Source: Balanoglossus misakiensis
Lineage: Eukaryota; Hemichordata
Length of the DNA: 64,000 nt
Direction of reading: 5' to 3'
NCBI GenBank assembly: GCA_040954595.2
Contig: CM082581.2
Location: forward strand, 7,688,001 to 7,752,000
Position numbers and translations under genes: made by a program
Part shown: positions 14,801-64,000 of the stretch, in pieces
Layout of the letters: each line of letters opens with the position of its first letter
Numbering within the stretch: position 1 is the first letter of the stretch
Notes under the pieces: generated by a model
The model's input: only the letters and a program-made list of their open reading frames with translations
The model's database searches: none
What the model was told of the DNA's origin: nothing

Positions 14801-15585
14801 TACATTGTAAGTATATAGTCATTTGTCAAGGAAGTAGTTGAAATGTTGTAATTGGTCACTGTTTGAATCAGATACTCATCCCAGTCTTTGCTCTTGTTGT
14901 TTTCAGGTCGATGCGTTAATTTGGCATTCAAGTAAACACAATATGGGCATGGCCCTTGATAGATATTCCTTTAATAAACTACAAGGCTGTGCCAAGGTAA
15001 GTCTCGTTTTCAAATGGCTGCTTTTAAATCTTTCAGATTTGTCTGTTATATTTCTTTGCCGAAAGACTTTTCATATTTTGTACCTACCATAATATACATT
15101 TCTTTTTCACAGGAATTCTGTGTTTTTGATGATTACAACTGGGACTGGACATTGCAACATATAAGCAAACATTGCATGTCTAGTTCACTAATGGCTCTAG
15201 TTAGCAAGTCTCCCAGGGTATTTCATATAGGAGAGTGGTGAGTTCCAGAATTCATTTCTTTATTTTCATAGTTACAGCAGTTCAAACAATCTTCAATTTT
15301 CTATCATATGTCATATCTTTTGATGAAAACCCCTGTGACGAATTTTCGTTTCTTTTCTCTTTTTGCAGTGGCATTCATCATAAGGGTAAAGAGTGCAATG
15401 TTGTAGATAAAGTGAGGCATATAGAAAGCATACTGGAACAGAACAAGCAGTACCTTTTCCCGACGGAGTTGAAACTCGGCCAGAAGACGAGGACTCTGTC
15501 TGTCAAGCCATCCAAACCCAACGGTGGCTGGGGTGATATCAGGGATCACGCTCTCTGTATGAGTTACGGCAAGAAAGTGAACTGA
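8725..15585 (+). CDS. MGAT2: Alpha-1,6-mannosyl-glycoprotein 2-beta-N-acetylglucosaminyltransferase (GnT-II), C-terminal half, six exons
   Basis: Exons are 8725–8824, 10546–10676, 14643–14718, 14907–14996, 15113–15237 and 15369–15585. All are bounded by AG/GT and their phases agree, giving 245 residues plus stop. MGAT2 (glycosyltransferase family 16) is a Golgi type II membrane enzyme that adds the second GlcNAc to the trimannosyl core, committing N-glycans to the complex type. Family hallmarks appear in order: YGHYREPRYT, TKHHWWWK, the metal-binding EEDHY, CPECDILTMG, KHNMGMAL, FDDYNWDWTLQH, PRVFHIGECGIHHK and NGGWGDIRDHALC near the end. Vertebrate MGAT2 is about 447 residues with an intronless coding region, so about 200 N-terminal residues, including cytoplasmic tail, membrane anchor, stem and first half of the nucleotide-binding fold, are not seen here. 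The last exon ends in TGA. The assignment is secure; whether it is the sole orthologue or one of several paralogues is not known. Confidence 0.93.
10546..10676 (+). CDS. MGAT2: MGAT2-like exon with the catalytic EEDHY motif
   Basis: The acceptor is TTTCTAG and the donor GTGAGT. It starts in phase 0 and ends with two bases of a Ser codon completed at 14643. It encodes LQHVFTGLEATAEHNGLVLL followed by LEEDHYVTPDF. The acidic EEDH motif is the divalent-metal and UDP-GlcNAc binding site of family GT16. Confidence 0.93.
11399..11427. repeat. Near-perfect hairpin of CCAATATGGC in an MGAT2-like intron
   Basis: CCAATATGGCCGCC is followed directly by GGCAGCCATATTGG, giving a 29-base near-palindrome. 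Each arm resembles the YY1 core (AAnATGGCnGCC). Single copies of the same word occur at about 52042 and 55071 in ferlin introns. Confidence 0.6.
14643..15585 (+). CDS. MGAT2: Last four exons of the MGAT2-like gene
   Basis: These exons (14643–14718, 14907–14996, 15113–15237, 15369–15585) are separated by short introns of about 115–190 bases. They encode CPECDILTMG, the SSKHNMGMAL acceptor-site motif, FDDYNWDWTLQH, and the cysteine-bearing C-terminus PRVFHIGECGIHHK to WGDIRDHALC. Cys and His positions match the disulfide-rich C-terminus of the family. The compact spacing contrasts with the large introns upstream. Confidence 0.93.
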
Positions 15586-18203
15586 AGAGACAATACAGTG
15601 GAGGGGGTTGAAGAAAAAAATGCTGCAGTACGCCTCAAAGAAACCTATCAGGATTGGTGGATTCCTCTGTGACCCTTACGTTTGCATTCACCTTCACCCA
15701 ATCAGCAGCTGGCTTTGTGAGACGATTTCATATTATTGGGTGAGCAGGGCTCAACCACTGAAAACTGATACAAACCAAAGTCAGTGTCCACATTATCCAA
15801 GGAACTTGCAATCAGGACCAAAAGCTGAAATTTTGTTTTAAGATTTTTTTTAATTCAGTTGAACCTTGAGCTTAAGGGTACCACAGGAAGTATGTCATCA
15901 GGTGATATTGATCGGATATACAGAGAGAGAGAGAGCTTGCAATAAATATTTCCACTAAGACTCGGTCCATCAGGTAATGGCGAGACCATAGTGCTAATGT
16001 GAAAAATAAATTCCCAAGGACAAGGACAAGGACACCATAATAATTTTCAATTTGTTTGATATAAAGTGTCATTGTTCTTTCATCTGTGCTTTATATATCC
16101 AGTGTGTTGTGCAGATAAATGTTTTTCTAAAAGTAGTAGTCCATCAAATCTCATCTCTGCCAAATTTAAAGTTTGTGCAGATGATGTGAATGACTGTTCA
16201 AAAACAACCCATGTCGACAATCTGCAGTCTTGATGGAACAGAGGTTGGCAGCCATTTTGTATTTCAGCTATCACTAAATTTTAGCTGCTGCAGCATAAAG
16301 TGAAACGAAATCGGTGGTCACAGAATTTCTGGAGCAAAAGCACAACCAAACTTATTTAGTGCCATATGAAGATGCTTAGTTTTGTAGAGAGAAGAAAATA
16401 CAACCTTTTTGCAGAAAAGCTGCCTCCCCAGCTGAGAAATGCTGAAAATTTTGCAAAATGCAAACAAACCCATAGTACATGTACTTGATATAGTATACAC
16501 AGTGTGAGAATGGCATTCTCAATCACATCTTGATATGCTCTGAAGCAGTATTCTAACCATGTTAAACATTTTGCATTTTTTTGTATAGTTCCACATTGCC
16601 TCATGATGTCTTTGTGAAGAATTAAGAAATATTTATAAATGATAGGAGAGACTTGGTCGATTGAAATTTATAAGTGAACAAACAGAATTCTTCATCTGTT
16701 ACTTCATTCTTTCATCACTTTCACACAATCCCTGTACATGAAGGAAAAGAATGGCCAAAAATTTGGCATTTTTTGAACAGTGTTGACAGACAATTCACTT
16801 GAGTCCAAAAATTTACAGCCTTTTCTATGAGTCTATGTTTATCTATGCAAACTTATATAAATTTTGCACTTCCATTTTGTCTGCATGTCTGCTGATGAAA
16901 TCTGTCTCGTCTGTTGGTTTCTATGGTCAGTTGTTGTCTCAACTTGTCCATTCAGAGAATGCTCTTATAAATGGCTAAAAAAGGTGTGTATTTTGATATT
17001 AAAGCTTGATGATGAAGTGAGAAAAAAACTCTGAAGGAGTCATTTCAGTGAAGAAAGACAAATTCCTCACACATAAGGCAGGAAAGCATTGAAGCTACTG
17101 GTTGTTCAACTTCAGACGTAGAAATTTCACCAACTCAAAGATGGATCCTCCCACTTTATTTAGTTTGATTTTTGATTGCTTTTGTGTCATCTCAATGTGC
17201 CTACTTTCACCAACATATCAATCCAAACATGTTTTATTCCAGTGCATGCGTCAAGAGTATTCAAAGACTGAATTTTGGTCCTTTGTGTGAGCAATGTCTC
17301 TGCTTTTTTCTTAGCTCTGATGTGTGGTCATACTAGTAAATATAGACACTCAAAAACACATGATGTCCAGTTCCTGCTAGGGTTTAAGCTGTGTTTATAG
17401 CAGTTATGATTGGTGTATATTTCAGGTGTTTTACCATTAGTTGTCCACAGAGACAAGGAAGATCTCTACAGGTTGATGAAACCCCCCTCTTTCTATTACA
17501 TGTAGACTCTTTGTTTGAATCTTTGGTCGTGTTCACAACTGTCCCAGTCTACAGCAGAGTCACAGTACTGAAAAGAGAGAATTTTGCTAGCATCTACAGG
17601 TACTTAAAAAGTTCATCTGCTTGTTTCTGGGCCAGACTGACTGCTTCCCAGAATTTCTAGGTGTCTCTTTGTGATGTTATATGCATCGGTGTACCAAAGG
17701 CAGGGACAGTATAGGCTGTAGGCCAAAATCTCTGTGTGATACACATATTATTGCATAACCACAGATCTGTAACCTGTCCCAACTGCCCATACAAGTATGA
17801 TGAACTTTGCATGGCTGGGCTGAGACAGGTAGCTTGATGTTCCCTATGTTAGGCCGGCTAAAGTTCCGGGCCTGAGGAGGGCAGACACTGTCTAATGTGA
17901 ACCCTCTGCCATCAGGGTGTTTTCATGATGGGTAAACCTGTACACTTAAAAAAAATTGACTTCCACACACCACCAGATCTAGACCGTTTTTGTATGAAAA
18001 AAAACCTAATGCTTCAGTTCAAGATGTTCAGTTTGTGAATTGCTTTAAAATATTTTTGTCATTTCTTTTGTATCAGAAGATATACTGATGTACATGTATG
18101 TTTTATTTTTTCGTGTAAAAAAGTTAGCTTTTTGATAATGTAAAAATGGGTGTTTCATATCATTAAGTAGTCATAGTTGAAAACTCAGTAATTTTTTAAT
18201 AAA
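15586..18203 (+). other. Probable 3' untranslated region of the MGAT2-like gene
   Basis: No coding exon is visible downstream of the TGA at 15583–15585. The stretch holds only short frames, a GA-rich run near 15918–15934 and several AATAAA hexamers (for example about 15941 and 18198). Its end is not determined. The long UTR is an inference from the absence of any other gene before the opposing ferlin gene. Confidence 0.5.
18198..18203 (+). promoter_or_regulatory. Candidate polyadenylation signal AATAAA (MGAT2-like gene)
   Basis: AATAAA is followed within about 10–40 bases by GT-rich sequence, a typical cleavage context. Other + strand hexamers occur at about 15941 and 18803–18808, so the used site is uncertain. 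Confidence 0.35.
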
Positions 18204-18802
18204 ACGTTAGTTGTGCAATGTAGTTTTGAGATTATTTTTTCTGAAATTGTGTTCAAGTTATCAGTGGTTTCATCTGCCTTTCCATGTTGAAGTTGATGTT
18301 AGTGGAAACTGAATGTTGACACCAATATCCAGTCTCTTTTTGTACTGACATATTGTTTTGGAGGATAAGAAAATGAAACTTGCAAGATAGGCGGTGAATT
18401 TGACAAGAGACCTCGCTCAATCACAAATATTCACAGAATGATATAAAAAAAATGAATTTTAATATTCGTTGTGTAAAACTTTTTTTCCTGCTGAAATAAT
18501 ATCTGAATCTTTTGTAATTCTGTTCTTGAAGATTCTATTTTTACGTTTTATAAAATCAATGTTTTAAAATGTTCGATATTTATGGTGTAGTTTTGTCAAT
18601 GAATTAAAAAACTGTTTGAAATTGTTAACAAGAGGGAATAAATAAACAAGTTTTGAGAACATTGGCTTCTTGTGATTTTGTTGTTTAGGCAACAGGTACT
18701 TAAGAAAATACCTCTCTGGAGTGTATGATCGGTCCGTCTGTGGATATATGAAGGCACTATGCAACACACTGCATAAAGCTTGTATTTTCCAAGTTTATGA
18801 AT

Positions 18803-18808
18803 AATAAA
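18803..18808 (+). promoter_or_regulatory. Alternative candidate polyadenylation signal AATAAA (+ strand)
   Basis: This hexamer lies within AATAATAAAATTAGG, about 110 bases before the proposed 3' end of the opposing ferlin gene. If it were used, the two convergent transcripts would almost touch. Confidence 0.25.
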
Positions 18809-18919
18809 ATTAGGCGGCTGACCCCAACAGGTGGCCTAAGATACAATTTGTCGATCACTTTCAAGTCACGACACTCAATATGAAAGACAACCACCATGAC
18901 ACAGTTATGTGTATACACT

Positions 18920-18925
18920 TTTATT
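18920..18925 (-). promoter_or_regulatory. Candidate polyadenylation signal of the ferlin gene
   Basis: TTTATT on the + strand reads AATAAA on the - strand, about 2.9 kb downstream of the ferlin stop codon. It is the strongest - strand hexamer I noted before the MGAT2-like gene is reached. Confidence 0.35.
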
Positions 18926-21628
18926 GGTAAGAATTTCTGACTTTTCTACACCACATTACAATGTTGTCAATTTTAATCCTGCAGATATATTTATCTTTGT
19001 TAGCAATTGTCACCATGGTTAAAGTGCAATTTTACCCCTGCTACCTGTTTCATTTGGCTGAATTGAATAAAGAAGTTAAACAAGGTAATGAGATCAACAT
19101 AAAAATTGAGCAGTTTTTCATTATAGCTGTAATAATCCACCAATCAGCTCCAACAATTATCTGATAATGCAGTATTTTAAGAAATATAATTAGTAATACA
19201 AAGTTTTATAGTCAATTTCTCTTCACAGATATTGGCCCCAAGGGAAAAAACCTAGAACACTACATGTAGCTGCCAAATTATATGGCAGTCAATTCTACCA
19301 CTAATACTAAATTGTTTAGCCTCAACACACCTGTAAAGTTAATACATGTAAATTTTACATGAATATTTATGTACAGCCTCTAGATAGAATTCTATGCAAG
19401 TTTTACAGAAAACAAACTAAGAAAGCAAATTTAAACTTGGCATGAAAATGCTTGGTTATTCTGCTGTCCATGAAAAGCAAACCTGTCTAATGCCATCCTT
19501 GGTGTAATTGATGTGCTGTAGATGTACATGACATCAACCAGTTGGCATGGACCAAGAATTAAAGCCTGTAACCAACTTTAACAGAATTATTTGCAGATAT
19601 GATGCTAATTTGCATAACATGGAATCTAATTTGCATAAACTTCTGAGAGCCCACCATTCAGTGTAGAGGAAATTAAGCGATTGCACAATAAAATGTTAAA
19701 TGTGTTCAGCAAGATTTGCAAATTGCACAATTTGGCCTACATTTCAGAATGCCGATATATGCCTTATATGTTTTATGGGTTTGGCTATCTACAGAGCAGC
19801 ATAGATGACAGGATTGAACAGTGAAAAATATGTCATTTACTTCGTTAATAGCTCATATATGCGACCTTCAAATAATTTCACGTATTAGCCAATTTCTAAA
19901 AAGCTAATGATAATTATTTTTAGATTAATACATGGAAAATCATTTATCCTTCAGAAATTGTATCCATAATTTTTAGAGAATTCATCCGACTGTACGTTAC
20001 TTCAAGTTGTTTCAAACAAATAAATTGCTCTTACACTTTGTAAAACACTTCTACACTGAATGTCTCTGTGTGATCAATAAGGGGGCTCAGTTCACACAAT
20101 TGCTCTGGCAAAAAAATCTGTTTAAAGATAACACAGTAGGACATTTTAGTCAACACGTCTGTGTCTATGTCTACTTCGTCAGTATACAGGTGAAAAAGAT
20201 TTCCGAAACACATGCATAGTAAAATACAGATTTCAGTCAAGCATTGCATCTGAACAAAACATGTTTAGTAAACAAAGAAAAAAAAAATGTAATAATCTAA
20301 CTAGTTTATGTAAATATAGTTTATACAGATGATGATATAAAATGAGCTTTACAAAAGTAAGGAATATTGTGGGGAAAATTGTGCAAAATGTAGTAAGAAA
20401 GTAGTAAGAAAAAATGCGTAGAAAATATTAATTTTACAATCAACAACAGATAGACCTGAAACAGAGGATGTACCATGGTTCCTAAGCTATTATGTTACAG
20501 TATTACATGCTTACAAACTGAGATACTAATGCTATGGTCTTTTAAACTAAAACCACCAAATGATTGCAGTTAGGCACTGATTTTGTTCCATATCGACAGA
20601 ATACTATACTTCACTAGAAAAGAGGTTGCATGTTTTGCTATGGTGGTTACAAAAACTAATACACAACTTGGCGCGTGTGACCATGTGCATGTGCAATTGC
20701 TGCTATGGTTAACATAAACTTTCCTGCATACCTAACAACTTCATGCATTGGTCTTACATTTTATCGGCAAGCTGTACTGTAGCCGAATGGAAAACTACTC
20801 AACACAGAGTAATGCTAGTAACACTGTCAGAATTCTGTCTTCTGATATGCAAGTTCACAATTTATGTTTCTTACATCACAGATTTTCATACCAATTACCT
20901 CACGACTATCAATCAAACGCCCCCACCCTCCCGTGCACTTCTCCCCACCCTCCCTCATTTCCCCAAACCCTATTAAAGTAGATATTGTTTTATTTGTGTG
21001 ACCTGTACACATTGGAATTTGTGCATGGGCAAAGAATGACTCAAGTATCTGAGACAAGAATTCTCTAAAATTCACCTACATCACCAGGGTAATATACCTG
21101 ACCTACAGTCCTCCTAATCTGTGCAAAAACTGAGTCAACACGATTACTCCCCCACTAATTACTCAACAATGGTTTGGTCTGCTAACGTTTCATACACCAT
21201 AGATCTGTCCAAACATGTGGGGGAAGTGAAATGAAGAATGCAGAATTATTTTACATCTGTACAATTTACATTACATGCAATATTTTCCAATTCATGTTTT
21301 AATTGAAATTCGCTGATCTTGCATATCATAGGAAATGTGACATTCAAATCCTACGATAAAATAGACACATTTGAATATCAAGAAATGTATTCTGTTTCAC
21401 AGGAAAATACCTGCAGCTGACTGATCAACAATTCATAACTCCAAAAGATAATTTTTCTGAATGTAAACATTTCTGCACATGTCATTTACACACATGTAAA
21501 TCATAATTGGCCATAATTGAATAAGTATGAATTGACCCTGATTTTTTTCTCTTATAAAGTGATTCAAAGAAAATGCAAAACTATGTGCATGAACCAATGA
21601 ATCTTGGCACCAAATTTTTGAGTGTATG

Positions 21629-21751
21629 GCTGCATAATATGGGAATATAGATGCCATATATGGAAACCTGAATACCTAAAATGGAACGCTGAATGCCTAA
21701 TATGGAAATCCAGATGCCTAATAAGGTACGGCTGCCTAATATGGAAAACTA
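21629..21751. repeat. Minisatellite of about 21 bp in the ferlin 3' UTR
   Basis: About six imperfect tandem units of 18–22 bases share the core GATGCCTAATATGGAAA. The array begins 78 bases past the ferlin stop codon on the transcript strand. It creates a spurious - strand open frame with HIRxxxFHIR-like periodicity, which is an artefact of the repeat. Confidence 0.75.
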
Positions 21752-21829
21752 AGTAACTACTTTCTGGATGGCAAAGGACGTACAGAAACATTAGCCATCC
21801 AAGGAATGCATCGCCATGGTTACAGCTGA

Positions 21830-62329
<40,500 letters not shown>

Positions 62330-62487
62330 CTGAAATTCCAGCAGAAACAGGAGCATGTCAGCAAACTCATCAAATCCATCAAATATCAAACGTTAACATT
62401 TAACTTTAAGACAGAAACAACAGCACGTGAGAGAATGAGGACAATTTACGATGGAACCTCCTAAGCTAGTGTTTGTTGAGAACACAC

Positions 62488-62505
62488 CATCTGTCATTCC
62501 ATTGA
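62488..62505 (-). CDS. Candidate 18-base microexon in the C2A–C2B linker
   Basis: A strong acceptor, CTTGTCTTACAG, precedes TCAATGGAATGACAGATG and a GTGTGT donor of moderate quality. It is phase 1 at both ends and joins exon 1 as NGMTDVDSGSD, in keeping with the linker. Being so short it could be chance. Confidence 0.35.
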
Positions 62506-64000
62506 CTGTAAGACAAGGCAGACTATGAGTTGACAAATGACAAGCAGCTTAGGGAGAACTATAAGTCTTAGGAAGGTCCCATGGATGCGTAAAAGCCTGC
62601 AAATGAAAAAAGCTCTGTGAAAAAATATCTAAACATTTAACTAACTACTGGTGCTTGTTGAGTTAAATTAATTAAAGCATGCTTCGTGAAATCTGATTGA
62701 TTGTGATTTTCAATCAGCACCATTTTACATAACAACTCCTGCCTTTCAATTTCTAATAGGGACTGAATTTCAACAAGAAAGGGATAAAATATATATTCCA
62801 TGCAAAATTGTACAGGAATATAAATGTAAATTATGAAAATACAAATATATGAAAATTGAAGAAAATATTGCATAAAATATAAATGCATCCAAATTTGAAA
62901 ATTTGTTTGATGTAAATTCAAAACATGCGCAGGTGAGGGAATTCTCCAAAAGGTAACACATTCTGATTGAGGTATTGTTTGGGGTACATGTACAGGTAAC
63001 AAACATGCATTGAAATAAATTATAAAATTTCTTAAAATGGGCAAAGAGATTTTGTATATTGTAAACTGAGATAACACCCGATTCACAATTCTCCAAATGG
63101 CTTGGAAAAGCACAGGGGGTGTGAGTCAGGGGGTGCCACTCTCATGGAATTATTCTGCATGCATGGAGATTGGCACCTTTGGAGGACACGCAAGCAAGTC
63201 TACAAAGGTCAGAGTTCAAAAACTAAACTAAAGTGCTAAGGTAGAAATCATATGTGATACCAGTATGTGATGCAGAACTAACAACTGCGAACAATTAGAA
63301 CTACCAAAACAATCATAAAAGTAACCATATTTGAATTACCTGTCCCTGTATGGACAAAATACCAACAGGAAAACAGTGGAAAAAACACACATTTAGAGTT
63401 TGATATCTTTTAGCTGACAACAAACAATTAGCCAATCAGAAACATGCACATGTTACGAATAGGATAGATTTTGCATTGTTATCGAAGATTAATAATGTGC
63501 ACAGTTTAATCAAGATTTAACATTTATTTTAAAAGGAACTTGTATTGCAACTATTGTGTTGGGAATTTTCATTTTGTTTTATCTTCTTTAAGTGATGTGT
63601 TGATCATAAAAGCAAAACAATAGAGAGATCACATCTGGGATACTGAAAAGTGTACTACCGGTAAAATAGTACAGTCACAAAAATAAAGTCTTCTCCAGAT
63701 GAGGCAAAAAACAACACAGACTAATAAACACAAAAGTCAAGGTATAAGGTGGAAAGTTTTAAGGGTGTCTGAAAATTTGGTGAGGGCTTTTTACTGCAAC
63801 GCAAGCAAGGAACACACATGGTGAAATTGTGAGATGCTTCTAAAAACTGAGTGTTTCATCTGGGATGCAATGTTGCAGGGGACTGGCACGACTTGGCATG
63901 GCATGATGATTCAGAAATAACTTCAAATCCCCTCCTCAAACACAATCCCCTGTAACCATGGCACCCTGGATGAAACACTGACTACATAGTAGGAAGACAT
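62506..64000 (-). other. Right edge: upstream intron of the ferlin gene
   Basis: No C2A exon (expected pattern ML-V-V-AxxL, DPYxxV) is seen on the - strand, and no other gene. The ferlin gene therefore continues past the window. Confidence 0.5.

Larger units (their letters stand above)
18905..21829 (-). other. Probable 3' untranslated region of the ferlin gene
   Basis: No coding exon is seen on either strand between the ferlin TAA and the candidate signal near 18.92 kb. The part nearest the stop codon holds a short tandem repeat (21629–21751). The extent is inferred from position alone. Confidence 0.45.

Noticed and set aside
63340-63360. 6-base microexon between TCCATACAG and GTAATT
   Set aside because: Phase fits the next candidate, but a 6-base exon cannot be distinguished from chance.

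Overview
This is animal nuclear DNA: AT-rich, with genes split into many short GT–AG exons by long introns. The two genes, and the many palindromic TACATGTA and ACCGGT words, suggest a marine invertebrate. I lean to an invertebrate deuterostome such as an amphioxus or acorn worm, but a mollusc-like animal cannot be excluded. There is no bacterial, organellar or viral gene. Most open frames in six frames are chance frames in introns.

The left part (about 8.7–15.6 kb, + strand) carries the C-terminal half of an MGAT2-type N-acetylglucosaminyltransferase (N-glycan synthesis in the Golgi). Six exons join in phase into 245 residues ending in a stop codon. The N-terminal half was not found in the first 8.7 kb, apart from one weak candidate exon near 6.3 kb. 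A long 3' untranslated region follows, to about 18.2 or 18.8 kb.

The right two thirds (about 62.3 kb down to 18.9 kb, - strand) carry one very large ferlin gene of the dysferlin/myoferlin class. I assembled 45 coding exons whose phases all agree. They give 2,011 residues: a poly-glycine linker, C2B, FerI, C2C, FerA, FerB, nested DysF domains, C2D, C2E, C2F, C2G and a C-terminal membrane anchor with a short tail. The first C2 domain (C2A) and the start codon lie beyond the right edge. The two genes converge, with candidate polyadenylation signals about 0.1–0.7 kb apart.

The most interesting material is in the ferlin introns and linkers. Two symmetric phase-0 exons add 107 residues inside the DysF region, where family members have a short linker. 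An extra, stop-bearing copy of a FerA exon looks like a poison exon or exon relic. Several phase-compatible microexon candidates sit at linkers that are alternatively spliced in vertebrate dysferlin. Intron 42/43 (numbered within this window) contains an 802-bp transposon-like element with long terminal inverted repeats and a TTA target duplication. I see no entirely new gene system; the novelty lies in exon architecture and non-coding elements. All exon calls were made by eye from splice sites, phase and family resemblance, without alignments or transcripts.
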